NCBI GenBank assembly: GCA_023954795.1
Contig: JAGSHA010000045.1
Span: 1-13,832, forward strand
Reading direction: 5' to 3'
Origin: Oceanospirillaceae bacterium
GTDB taxonomy: Bacteria > Pseudomonadota > Gammaproteobacteria > Pseudomonadales > Balneatricaceae
Length of the DNA stretch: 13,832 nt
Positions 6,431-13,516 of the stretch are shown here, piece after piece (position 1 is the first letter of the stretch; each line of letters opens with the position of its first letter). The notes beneath the pieces are model-generated. The model made no database searches. It was not told the DNA's origin and was given only the letters and a program-made list of their open reading frames with translations. Both the position numbers and the translations under genes were made by a program.

Positions 6431-7435
6431 ATGCAGCGTTCGGTAAACGAGTTTCTAAGCCCTCGTCATATTGACGTACAGGAAATTAGCAAAACTCGCG
6501 CTAAAGTGACTCTTGAGCCACTAGAGCGTGGGTTTGGCCACACGCTGGGCAATGCATTACGCCGAATTCTTCTATCTTCTATGCCGGGTTGTGCCGTATC
6601 AGAAGTGGAAATTGAAGGTGTACTGCATGAGTACAGCACTGTAGAAGGGGTCCAGGAGGATGTAATTGAAATCCTGCTGAACCTGAAAGGTGTTGCGATC
6701 TTGTTGCACAGCAACGATGACGTGACCCTGACACTGAGCAAAAGCGAAGCGGGTCCTGTTACGGCAGGCGATATCCAGTTAAATCAGGATGTTGAGATCG
6801 CTAACCCGGATCACGTAATTGCTCACCTTAATGAAGGAGCGAGCCTCAACATGCAGCTGCGTGTTGAGCGTGGTCGTGGCTATGTGCCAGCCGATGCTCG
6901 TACTTCTGAGGAAGATGAAACTCGCGCCATTGGTCGCTTGCAGTTGGATGCTACTTACAGCCCGGTACGTCGTGTTTCTTACGTGGTAGAAAGTGCCCGT
7001 GTAGAACAGCGTACCGATCTGGACAAACTGGTAATCGATATTGAGTCTAACGGCACAATCGATCCAGAAGAGTGCATCCGTCGCGCAGCGACAATCCTTC
7101 AGCAGCAGCTAGCTGTATTTGTTGATCTGGAGGATGGAGCTGATCAGGCTAAGGAAGAACCGGAAGAACCAGAGATCGATCCGATCCTGTTGCGTCCGGT
7201 AGACGACTTGGAACTGACTGTACGTTCTGCTAACTGCCTCAAGGCAGAGCAGATCTACTACATCGGTGACCTGATTCAGCGTACCGAGGTTGAGCTGCTG
7301 AAGACCCCGAACTTGGGTAAGAAGTCGCTGACTGAGATCAAGGACGTGCTGGCCTCTAAAGGTCTGTCCCTTGGTATGCGTCTAGAGAACTGGCCTCCGG
7401 CTAGTTTGAAAAATGACGACAAAGTCGCGTCTTGA
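6431..7435 (+). CDS. rpoA: RNA polymerase subunit alpha
   Basis: The alpha subunit of RNA polymerase. Its N-terminal domain (about residues 1-235) dimerises and nucleates core assembly. The C-terminal domain (about 250-320) binds UP elements and activators. It has 334 residues, five more than E. coli, with the extra length in the tail (ASLKNDDKVAS). The DNA-contact residues R265, N268, C269 and K271 fall at the same numbering as in E. coli (TVRSANCLKAE). The conserved GFGHTLGNALRRILLSSMPG motif is at residues 34-53. The linker, about 236-249, is acidic (KEEPEEPE). It is co-transcribed with the alpha-operon ribosomal genes. Confidence 0.99.
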   Translation: MQRSVNEFLSPRHIDVQEISKTRAKVTLEPLERGFGHTLGNALRRILLSSMPGCAVSEVEIEGVLHEYSTVEGVQEDVIEILLNLKGVAILLHSNDDVTLTLSKSEAGPVTAGDIQLNQDVEIANPDHVIAHLNEGASLNMQLRVERGRGYVPADARTSEEDETRAIGRLQLDATYSPVRRVSYVVESARVEQRTDLDKLVIDIESNGTIDPEECIRRAATILQQQLAVFVDLEDGADQAKEEPEEPEIDPILLRPVDDLELTVRSANCLKAEQIYYIGDLIQRTEVELLKTPNLGKKSLTEIKDVLASKGLSLGMRLENWPPASLKNDDKVAS

Positions 7436-7475
7436 TACAGCGATTCGAACTGACTAGTTTGGTAAGGATTTAATC

Positions 7476-7871
7476 ATGCGTCATCGTAAAACTGGTCGTA
7501 AATTCAGCCGTACCAGTGCGCACCGCAAAGCGATGTTCAAAAACATGGCAGTGTCCCTGTTTGAGCATGAGTTGATTAGAACAACTCTGCCTAAAGCTAA
7601 GGAACTGCGTCGCTATGCCGAGCCACTGATTACACTGGCTAAAAACGACACCGTAGCAAACCGCCGTCTGGCATTTGCACGTACCAACAACAAAGTAGCT
7701 GTTGGTAAACTGTTCAACGATCTGGGCCCGCGTTACGCGCAGCGTCCAGGTGGCTACATTCGTATTCTGAAATGTGGCTTCCGCCCTGGCGACAATGCGC
7801 CAATGGCTTACGTTGAACTGGTAGACCGTCCGGTAGCAACTGAAGCAGTCGAAGAGACTTCTGAAGATTAA
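7476..7871 (+). CDS. rplQ: 50S ribosomal protein L17
   Basis: Ribosomal protein L17, a large-subunit protein near the exit of the nascent-peptide tunnel. It has 131 residues; E. coli L17 has 127, and the difference lies in the acidic tail (TEAVEETSED). The start MRHRKTGRKFSRTSAHRKAMFKNM (residues 1-24) and the blocks TTLPKAKELRRYAEPLI and GGYIRILKCGFRPGDNAPMA identify the family. AAGGA precedes the ATG. It is the last gene of the alpha operon and is followed by a strong intrinsic terminator. Confidence 0.98.
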   Translation: MRHRKTGRKFSRTSAHRKAMFKNMAVSLFEHELIRTTLPKAKELRRYAEPLITLAKNDTVANRRLAFARTNNKVAVGKLFNDLGPRYAQRPGGYIRILKCGFRPGDNAPMAYVELVDRPVATEAVEETSED

Positions 7872-7885
7872 TTGCTAATACCGTC

Positions 7886-7914
7886 AAAAAACCCGGCTTT
7901 ATGCCGGGTTTTTT
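7886..7914 (+). terminator. Intrinsic terminator of the alpha operon
   Basis: A-tract plus CCCGGC (7886-7897), a 5-base loop, then GCCGGG and six T (7903-7914). The stem is GC-rich, extended by A-T pairs and followed directly by the T-tract. It lies 14 bases after the rplQ stop. The A-tract on the left makes it potentially bidirectional. Confidence 0.95.
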
Positions 7915-7986
7915 ATTGCCTGAAATTTGTGGTTGATGAGGCTCTGCCTTGCTAACGCATGAAGGATGAAGTCAAAATTCAGGCAT

Positions 7987-8012
7987 AAAAAAGGAGAGCA
8001 TTGCTCTCCTTT
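7987..8012 (-). terminator. Intrinsic terminator of uvrA
   Basis: AAAGGAGAGC (7990-7999) pairs perfectly with GCTCTCCTTT (8003-8012) across a 3-base loop. The run of A at 7987-7992 becomes a T-tract on the - strand. It starts 18 bases beyond the uvrA stop codon, so it terminates the - strand transcript and faces the rplQ terminator. Confidence 0.9.
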
Positions 8013-8029
8013 GGTGTTTTAGAAATCGA

Positions 8030-10852
8030 TTACCCGAGCATAGGCTTCAGGAAACGACCGGTATGAGAGTGCGCACATTCGGCCACCTCTTCGGGTGTGC
8101 CTGTTGCGATAATCTCGCCCCCGTTGATGCCCCCTTCCGGTCCCAGATCTACAATCCAGTCAGCGGTTTTGATGACATCGAGGTTATGCTCGATAACCAC
8201 AATGGTATTGCCGTGGTCACGCAGGCGATTGAGGACGGTCAGCAGTTGCTGAATATCGTAGAAGTGCAAGCCAGTGGTGGGCTCGTCGAGAATATACAGA
8301 GTCTTACCGGTGTCTCTCTTCGACAGCTCTTTTGCCAGCTTCACGCGCTGAGCTTCACCACCGGACAAGGTGGTTGCGGCCTGACCGAGTCGGATATAAC
8401 TCAAACCCACATCCATCAGTGTTTGTAAGCGGCGTGCAAGCGCCGGGATCGCATCGAAAAACTCGCGTCCGTCCTCGATCGTCATCTGCAGGACTTCGTC
8501 GATGCTCTTGCCCTTGTATTTAATTTCCAGTGTCTCACGGTTATAGCGTTTGCCTTTGCAGACGTCACAGGGTACATAGACATCCGGCAAGAAGTGCATC
8601 TCTACCTTGATGACACCATCACCCTGACAGGCTTCACAGCGTCCTCCTTTGACGTTAAAGCTGAACCGGCCAGGTTTGTAGCCTCGGGAGCGGGCTTCCT
8701 GTGTGCCGGCAAAGAGTTCACGCACCGGCGTGAATATACCGGTGTAGGTTGCCGGGTTGGAGCGGGGTGTACGTCCAATAGGGCTCTGATCAATATCGAT
8801 CACTTTATCGAAATGTTTCAGTCCCTCAACGCTGTCATGCGCTGAGGCATCCAGTGTCGTCGCGTGATTGAGTTCGGTGGCGGCAATCGGATACAGCGTG
8901 GTGTTGATCAGGGTTGATTTTCCGGAACCCGAGACGCCCGTGATACAGGTGAAGAGCCCAACCGGAACCTCAAGTGTGACGTTTTTCAGATTGTTACCGG
9001 TGGCACCGATGAGCGTGAGCATTTTTTCTGTATCAACGGGGTTGCGTTGGCTCGGCACTTCGATTTTGCGCGCGCCCGACAGATACTGTCCGGTGAGAGA
9101 GTGCTCGCACTCCATGACATCCTGCGCTTTGCCGTGTGCAACAATTTCGCCGCCGTGTACGCCTGCGCCGGGACCGATGTCGACCAGATAATCGGCCATT
9201 CTGATAGCGTCTTCATCGTGTTCAACCACAATGACGGTATTACCGAGGTCGCGCAGATGTTCCAGCGTCCCAAGAAGGCGTTCATTGTCACGTTGGTGAA
9301 GACCAATCGAAGGTTCATCGAGGATATACATGACACCGACAAGCCCCGCGCCAATCTGGCTGGCTAGACGGATACGCTGAGCTTCGCCGCCGGAGAGTGT
9401 TTCAGCGTTACGTTCCAGTGACAGGTAATCCAGACCCACATTGACCAGAAAGCTGAGGCGTTGGCGGATCTCCTTGAGGATTTTGTCAGCGATTTCGCCT
9501 TGTTTACCTTCCAGTTTTAGCTGTTCGAAATACTGGTAGCAGTTACCGATAGGGAGCTTGACGATATTTGGCAGGGTTTCCCCATCAATAAATACGTGAC
9601 GCGCATCACGGCGAAGACGGCTGCCTTCACAGGAAGGGCATGGCTGGATGTTGAGGTATTTTGAAAGGTCTTCGCGGACCATTTCTGATTCTGTCTCGCG
9701 ATAACGACGGTCGAGATTGTTCAGCACACCTTCAAACGGGTGTGACTTGCTGATCATGTCGCCACGGTCATTCAGATATCGGAACGGCACGCTTTCCTTG
9801 GCACTGCCCTGGAGGATGATCTGCTGGTGTTTCTTGGAGAGATCACAGAATGCAGTATCCAGATCGAAACCGAAGTGTTCCGCCACGGCCTTAAGCTGCT
9901 GGAAATAATACAGGCTTCGACGGTCCCAACCGCGGATGGCACCTTCTGACAGGGTCAGGCTGTTATCGTGAACGACCTTGTTCGGATCAAAAAACTGTTT
10001 AACACCCAGGCCGTCACACGAAGAACAAGCACCGTGTGGGTTGTTGAACGAGAACATGCGGGGTTCCAGTTCCTGGATGCTGTGACCACAGTGTGGGCAG
10101 GCGAAGCGGGCAGAAAAGATCAGATCGTCTGCATCGCCATCCATCCAGGCAACCTTCGCGATACCGTCCGTCAGGTTGAGTGCGGTCTCAAAGGACTCGG
10201 CCAAACGTATCTGAAGATCGTCGCGTACCTTGAAGCGGTCGACGACGGCTTCAATGTTGTGCTTTTTGTTCTTATCCAGTTCAGGTGCACTGTCCAGGTC
10301 GACGACGATGCCGTTGATCCGGGCACGAACAAAGCCGCTGGTACGCAGTTCACTCAAGGTATGTAAATGCTCACCTTTACGACCTTGCACAACCGGTGCG
10401 AGCAGCATCAGTTTGCTGCCCTCAGGCAGCTCCAGCACCTGATCAACCATCTGGCTGACGGTTTGTGCGGCGAGCGGCAGATCGTGATCCGGGCAGCGGG
10501 GCTCGCCGGCTCGGGCGAATAACAGACGTAGGTAATCGTAGATCTCTGTGATGGTGCCGACGGTTGAGCGTGGGTTGTGCGATGTGGACTTTTGCTCAAT
10601 GGAAATAGCAGGGGAAAGACCTTCGATATGGTCCACGTCCGGCTTTTCAATCATCGACAGGAATTGGCGGGCATAGGTGGAAAGCGATTCCACATAACGA
10701 CGCTGACCTTCGGCATAGAGCGTATCAAACGCCAGCGATGACTTACCCGAACCGGACAGGCCGGTAATGACAATCAACTGATCGCGAGGGATCTCCAGAT
10801 CGATGTTCTTGAGGTTGTGGGTACGTGCACCGCGAACCAGTATCTTGTCCAT
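8030..10852 (-). CDS. uvrA: Excinuclease ABC subunit A
   Basis: UvrA, the damage-recognition ATPase of nucleotide excision repair; it scans DNA as a dimer and loads UvrB at bulky lesions. The chosen start at 10852 gives MDKILVRGARTHNLKNIDLE and 940 residues, equal to E. coli UvrA. A GGAGAG ribosome binding site lies just upstream. An in-frame ATG 24 bases earlier would add eight non-conserved residues. Both ABC modules are complete: Walker A GLSGSGKSS (31-39) and GVSGSGKST (639-647), signatures LSGGE (486-490 and 829-833), and Walker B LDEP (511-514 and 855-858). Zinc modules are C252/C255/C276/C279 and C739/C742/C762/C765. It is transcribed divergently from ssb, as in E. coli, with its own terminator. 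Confidence 0.99.
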   Translation of the reverse strand: MDKILVRGARTHNLKNIDLEIPRDQLIVITGLSGSGKSSLAFDTLYAEGQRRYVESLSTYARQFLSMIEKPDVDHIEGLSPAISIEQKSTSHNPRSTVGTITEIYDYLRLLFARAGEPRCPDHDLPLAAQTVSQMVDQVLELPEGSKLMLLAPVVQGRKGEHLHTLSELRTSGFVRARINGIVVDLDSAPELDKNKKHNIEAVVDRFKVRDDLQIRLAESFETALNLTDGIAKVAWMDGDADDLIFSARFACPHCGHSIQELEPRMFSFNNPHGACSSCDGLGVKQFFDPNKVVHDNSLTLSEGAIRGWDRRSLYYFQQLKAVAEHFGFDLDTAFCDLSKKHQQIILQGSAKESVPFRYLNDRGDMISKSHPFEGVLNNLDRRYRETESEMVREDLSKYLNIQPCPSCEGSRLRRDARHVFIDGETLPNIVKLPIGNCYQYFEQLKLEGKQGEIADKILKEIRQRLSFLVNVGLDYLSLERNAETLSGGEAQRIRLASQIGAGLVGVMYILDEPSIGLHQRDNERLLGTLEHLRDLGNTVIVVEHDEDAIRMADYLVDIGPGAGVHGGEIVAHGKAQDVMECEHSLTGQYLSGARKIEVPSQRNPVDTEKMLTLIGATGNNLKNVTLEVPVGLFTCITGVSGSGKSTLINTTLYPIAATELNHATTLDASAHDSVEGLKHFDKVIDIDQSPIGRTPRSNPATYTGIFTPVRELFAGTQEARSRGYKPGRFSFNVKGGRCEACQGDGVIKVEMHFLPDVYVPCDVCKGKRYNRETLEIKYKGKSIDEVLQMTIEDGREFFDAIPALARRLQTLMDVGLSYIRLGQAATTLSGGEAQRVKLAKELSKRDTGKTLYILDEPTTGLHFYDIQQLLTVLNRLRDHGNTIVVIEHNLDVIKTADWIVDLGPEGGINGGEIIATGTPEEVAECAHSHTGRFLKPMLG

Positions 10853-10884
10853 GTTCTCTCCGCAAGGAACAAACAAAAGAGCAA

Positions 10885-10913
10885 ATTATAAAGACTTAAC
10901 GGCGGGTAATAAA
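10885..10913 (-). promoter_or_regulatory. Candidate uvrA promoter
   Basis: On the - strand a perfect TATAAT -10 (10890 to 10885) lies about 33 bases upstream of the uvrA start codon, with a weak TTTATT at the -35 position (10913 to 10908) at 17-base spacing. No convincing LexA box overlaps it. Confidence 0.5.
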
Positions 10914-10940
10914 TGTACGTTGTGTTGTGATGGTCATAAG

Positions 10941-10978
10941 GGGGGATATTGGATGAAAAATTTATGAGTAAATCCCCC
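10941..10978. repeat. GGGGGAT/ATCCCCC inverted repeat between uvrA and ssb
   Basis: GGGGGAT (10941-10947) and ATCCCCC (10972-10978) are perfect 7-base inverted arms separated by 24 AT-rich bases. It sits upstream of both divergent promoters. It could be a cruciform or a protein-binding dyad; no known regulator site is recognised. Confidence 0.5.
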
Positions 10979-10994
10979 GTGCCTTCATCTCATG

Positions 10995-11010
10995 CTGTGG
11001 TATTCTACAC
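10995..11010 (+). promoter_or_regulatory. ssb extended -10 promoter with weak LexA-box candidate
   Basis: TGG followed by TATTCT (10998-11006) is an extended -10 element; no good -35 is visible. The same stretch reads CTG-N10-CAC (10995-11010), one base short of the LexA core CTG-N10-CAG, with about 9 of 16 positions matching the E. coli consensus. The promoter is plausible; the LexA site is doubtful. Confidence 0.4.
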
Positions 11011-11020
11011 CCATAGTGAA

Positions 11021-11037
11021 CACCCCTTTTCAGGGTG
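11021..11037 (+). promoter_or_regulatory. Small hairpin in the ssb 5' leader
   Basis: CACCC (11021-11025) pairs with GGGTG (11033-11037) over a 7-base loop. If transcription starts near 11013, the hairpin sits very close to the 5' end of the ssb mRNA, about 34 bases before the GGAG ribosome binding site (11071-11074). Confidence 0.35.
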
Positions 11038-11080
11038 GTCAGGGACGACGTTAAGCAACGAATTTTAACTGGAGATTTTC

Positions 11081-11659
11081 ATGGCTCGTGGCGTTAACAA
11101 AGTAATTCTTGTGGGTAATCTGGGTGGCGATCCTGAGGTTCGTTACATGCCCTCTGGCGGTGCGGTAACTAACGTTACTATTGCGACCAGCGAGAGCTGG
11201 AAAGACAAGCAGAGCGGTCAGCAGCAGGAACGTACTGAGTGGCACCGTGTAGTCTTCTTCAATCGTTTGGCTGAGATCGCAGGCGAGTATCTGCGTAAAG
11301 GTTCTCAGATCTACATTGAAGGTTCTCTGCGTACACGTAAGTGGCAGGACAACAACGGTCAGGATAAATACACGACAGAGATCGTTGCCAGCGAAATGCA
11401 GATGCTGGGTGGCCGTGGTGGTGACGGCGGTGGTTTCCAGCAGCAGGGTCAGGGCGGTGGTGGCTATCAACAGCAGCAACCACAGCAGTCTCAGCAGCAG
11501 GGTTACCAGCAGCAGGCGCCACAGCAGAACTACCAGCAACAGCAGCCGCAGCAGAATTATCAGCAGCAGACTCCGCAGCAAGCCGCTCCCCAGTCCCAGG
11601 CAGCGCCTCAGCAGCCAGCACAGGGCTTTGACGATTTCGACGACGATATCCCGTTCTAA
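11081..11659 (+). CDS. ssb: Single-stranded DNA-binding protein
   Basis: SSB coats single-stranded DNA during replication, recombination and repair and recruits partner proteins by its C-terminal tip. The N-terminal OB fold (about 1-110) starts MARGVNKVILVGNLGGDPEV and has the base-stacking aromatics W40, W54, F60 and W88. Residues 111-130 are glycine-rich, and about 119-181 form a long linker dominated by glutamine with scattered proline and tyrosine (QQQ runs, repeated NYQQQ). The tip FDDFDDDIPF (183-192) is canonical. It has 192 residues, longer than the 178 of E. coli because of the linker. GGAG lies 6 bases before the ATG. It is monocistronic, followed by a terminator, and divergent from uvrA. 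Confidence 0.98.
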   Translation: MARGVNKVILVGNLGGDPEVRYMPSGGAVTNVTIATSESWKDKQSGQQQERTEWHRVVFFNRLAEIAGEYLRKGSQIYIEGSLRTRKWQDNNGQDKYTTEIVASEMQMLGGRGGDGGGFQQQGQGGGGYQQQQPQQSQQQGYQQQAPQQNYQQQQPQQNYQQQTPQQAAPQSQAAPQQPAQGFDDFDDDIPF

Positions 11660-11679
11660 GTCGCCGTTTGTTACGATTT

Positions 11680-11709
11680 AAAGAGGCTCCGCATCGCGGG
11701 GCCTTTTTT
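11680..11709 (+). terminator. Intrinsic terminator of ssb
   Basis: AGGCTCCGC (11684-11692) pairs with GCGGGGCCT (11696-11704) across the 3-base loop ATC, with one G-T wobble, followed by a run of six T (11704-11709). It lies 24 bases after the ssb stop. Confidence 0.93.
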
Positions 11710-11819
11710 GTATGTGTGTATCTGTAAACGCATCGGGTTGGAGCGGCTCTGTGCCTTATTATCCAGCGAATTCACGCCTGTGTGAAAAGGAGAACGTCAC
11801 TACGGCGTCCTGTAAGGGG

Positions 11820-12881
11820 TTATTTGGGCAGGACGCTGTCCACCGACACTACTTCACCACACCGGTCCGGCGTATACCCGGGCAGCTGCATCACAGCCTG
11901 CTGGAACGACGGACTGCGAATGTGCTGAAGCAGGCGCTCCATGGCGGCTTGCTCCAGATTACGATGGTGGCAAACCAGCAGATAGTACTCGTCTTCCAGC
12001 GGAATAAAGCCTAAGCCAAATTGCCGTGCGGCGGCTTCCACTCCCATGCCAGCGTCGGCCATTCCTGATGCGACGTAGGCCGCCACAGCGGAATGAGTGA
12101 ACTCCTCATTTTCAAACCCTTTGATCTGGTGGCTATCAACTCCCTGTTGATGCAGCATTTCGTCCAGCAGGACGCGCGTGCCGGAGTCTTTCTGGCGATT
12201 GATAAAGCGCACTTCCGGTTTGATTAGATCCTGCAGCCCATGGATTTCATGGGGGTTATCCGCCTTGACGATCAGCCCTTGGCGACGGGTAATAAAGCGG
12301 ATCACCTTATGTACACGCGGTTTCAGGTACCGGCCGTAACTCTCGATGAGCTGTGGGCTGATCACACTGGTGGGTAGATGGAACCCAGCGACTTCACAGT
12401 TGCCCCGGCTAAGCGATGCCAGGGCTTCCTCAGCACTTTTGTATTGCAGATCCAGCTGGATGCCGTCGGCATAATCCGGTAATAACGCCACCGCGTAACC
12501 GTGGCTGGCATGCACCCGTAAGAGCGGGCTGACACCTTCCAGTGCCCGGTGTATCTCCATATTCAGATCCGATGTCAGGCTTTCCAGTTGCGGCTCCAGA
12601 CGGGCGACCACGCGTTGCTCAGCCCAGATCAGTTTCTCACCCAGCGCGGTCAGGTGGGCACCCCGGCCCTTTTGTAATTCAACCAACGGGACACCAAAAA
12701 ATGCCGCCCAGGTGTTGAGCAGGTTCCAGCCGTGACGGTAGGAGATGCCCGCTTTTTTAGTTGCCGCAGTGAGTTTGCCTTCTTCGTGAATCGCCCGTAG
12801 CAGGGAAAATAACTGGGGATTCAACTGGTTACCGCTGCTATCACGGAAAGACCAAGTGGGTACAACTTGTATTCTCTTCAT
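11820..12881 (-). CDS. ModE/LysR-like regulator with PBP-like sensor domain
   Basis: A 353-residue one-component transcription regulator. Residues about 18-85 form a ModE/LysR-type winged helix (QLFSLLRAIHEEGKLTAATK, then SYRHGWNLLN and a KGRGAHLTALGEKL wing). From about 118 to 340 it resembles the periplasmic molybdate-binding-like domain of COG1910, with AGFHLP, RFINRQKDSGTRVLLDEML, THSAVAAYVASGMADAGMG and FIPLEDEYYLLV. There is no signal peptide and no separate TOBE domain. It is divergent from fdsG, so it probably controls the formate dehydrogenase operon in response to molybdate, tungstate or a related oxyanion; the ligand is inferred. A dyad overlaps its start codon, suggesting autoregulation. 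No intrinsic terminator is visible downstream. Confidence 0.85.
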   Translation of the reverse strand: MKRIQVVPTWSFRDSSGNQLNPQLFSLLRAIHEEGKLTAATKKAGISYRHGWNLLNTWAAFFGVPLVELQKGRGAHLTALGEKLIWAEQRVVARLEPQLESLTSDLNMEIHRALEGVSPLLRVHASHGYAVALLPDYADGIQLDLQYKSAEEALASLSRGNCEVAGFHLPTSVISPQLIESYGRYLKPRVHKVIRFITRRQGLIVKADNPHEIHGLQDLIKPEVRFINRQKDSGTRVLLDEMLHQQGVDSHQIKGFENEEFTHSAVAAYVASGMADAGMGVEAAARQFGLGFIPLEDEYYLLVCHHRNLEQAAMERLLQHIRSPSFQQAVMQLPGYTPDRCGEVVSVDSVLPK

Positions 12882-12899
12882 ATGAACAACATTTCATAT
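12880..12899. promoter_or_regulatory. Dyad 1: ATATG-N10-CATAT over the regulator start
   Basis: ATATGAA (12880-12886) and TTCATAT (12893-12899) form a perfect 7-6-7 inverted repeat, which includes ATATG-N10-CATAT. It overlaps the regulator's start codon (12879-12881, - strand). A dimeric protein bound here would block the gene, so an autorepression operator is likely. Confidence 0.6.
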
Positions 12900-12943
12900 T
12901 TTTAATTATTAGCGTCAATGCTACTTTAAAATCATAAAACAGA

Positions 12944-12964
12944 CATTATCACGTCTAGATAATG
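12944..12964. promoter_or_regulatory. Dyad 3: CATTATC-N7-GATAATG in the divergent promoter
   Basis: CATTATC (12944-12950) and GATAATG (12958-12964) are perfect inverted arms around a 7-base centre. The right arm includes GATAAT, which differs from a consensus -10 by one base on the + strand and could serve fdsG, with no good -35. This size and symmetry fit an activator or repressor site. Confidence 0.55.
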
Positions 12965-12969
12965 ATCAA

Positions 12970-12989
12970 ATATGTATTTTAGTGCATAT
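12970..12989. promoter_or_regulatory. Dyad 2: second ATATG-N10-CATAT, upstream of fdsG
   Basis: ATATG (12970-12974) and CATAT (12985-12989) have the same half-sites and the same 10-base spacing as the dyad over the regulator start. The centre is exactly 90 bases away and the right arm ends 29 bases before the fdsG start codon. A TATATA run at 12987-12992 may be part of a promoter. Confidence 0.6.
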
Positions 12990-13018
12990 ATAAAAACAAG
13001 AGCCGAGTACTACATCAC

Positions 13019-13516
13019 ATGACTACAATCGCTTTCGATGAGCAGCGCGAGCAACGTGTGGCAGGCATTATTGAAGGGCTTAAAAACAAGCCCGGTGCGC
13101 TTTTGCCAATTCTCCACGGTATTCAGGACAGTGAGGGTTACGTTCCTGAAAGCTCGGTCCTTATGATCGCCGCAGAACTTAACCTGTCACGGGCTGAAGT
13201 ACACGGCGTCATCAGTTTCTATCACCACTTCCGTACCACGCCACCGGGTCGTCATATCGTCCAGATCTGTGCAGCAGAAGCTTGTCAGGCACGCGGTGCC
13301 CGTCAACTAGAGGCTTACGCGCAGGAACGTCTGGGCGTGGCGTATCACCAGACCACGGCGGACCGCGAGATCACGCTGGAGAAGGTGTTCTGTCTGGGCA
13401 ACTGCGCGTGTGGTCCGTCCGTGCGAGTAGATGATGAGATCCTTGCACGTGTCAGTCATGAGCGTTTTGATCAACTGGTGGACGAACTCACCACCCAGTC
13501 CGTGGAGGTGAAGTGA
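13019..13516 (+). CDS. fdsG: NAD-dependent formate dehydrogenase, gamma subunit
   Basis: A 165-residue NuoE-like protein with a thioredoxin-fold [2Fe-2S] domain. The ligands are C84-x4-C89-x35-C125-x3-C129 (ICAAEACQ ... CLGNC), the standard pattern of NuoE and of FdsG in soluble formate dehydrogenases. The N-terminal helical part (GALLPILHGIQDSEGYVPE, then HGVISFYHHFRTTPPGRH) is also typical. FdsG passes electrons within the FdsGBA complex, which oxidises formate to CO2 and reduces NAD+ in the cytoplasm. The next gene overlaps by one base (TGATG) and matches FdsB, which favours formate dehydrogenase over respiratory complex I; the neighbouring molybdate-type regulator agrees. The Shine-Dalgarno sequence is poor. 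Confidence 0.88.
   Translation: MTTIAFDEQREQRVAGIIEGLKNKPGALLPILHGIQDSEGYVPESSVLMIAAELNLSRAEVHGVISFYHHFRTTPPGRHIVQICAAEACQARGARQLEAYAQERLGVAYHQTTADREITLEKVFCLGNCACGPSVRVDDEILARVSHERFDQLVDELTTQSVEVK

Noticed and set aside
8063..10442. Several + strand frames of 60-130 codons within uvrA
   Set aside because: Antisense shadows of a complete, highly conserved uvrA gene.
10853..10876. Upstream ATG giving an eight-residue longer UvrA
   Set aside because: The extra residues are not conserved and the later ATG has a GGAGAG ribosome binding site and gives 940 residues.
11771..11786. TTCAC-N6-GTGAA hairpin as the regulator's terminator
   Set aside because: Only 5 bp and no T-tract on the - strand; too weak to call.
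11712..12014. 100-codon + strand frame after ssb
   Set aside because: Overlaps the end of the well-supported regulator gene in antisense, starts within the region just after the ssb terminator, and shows no known domain.
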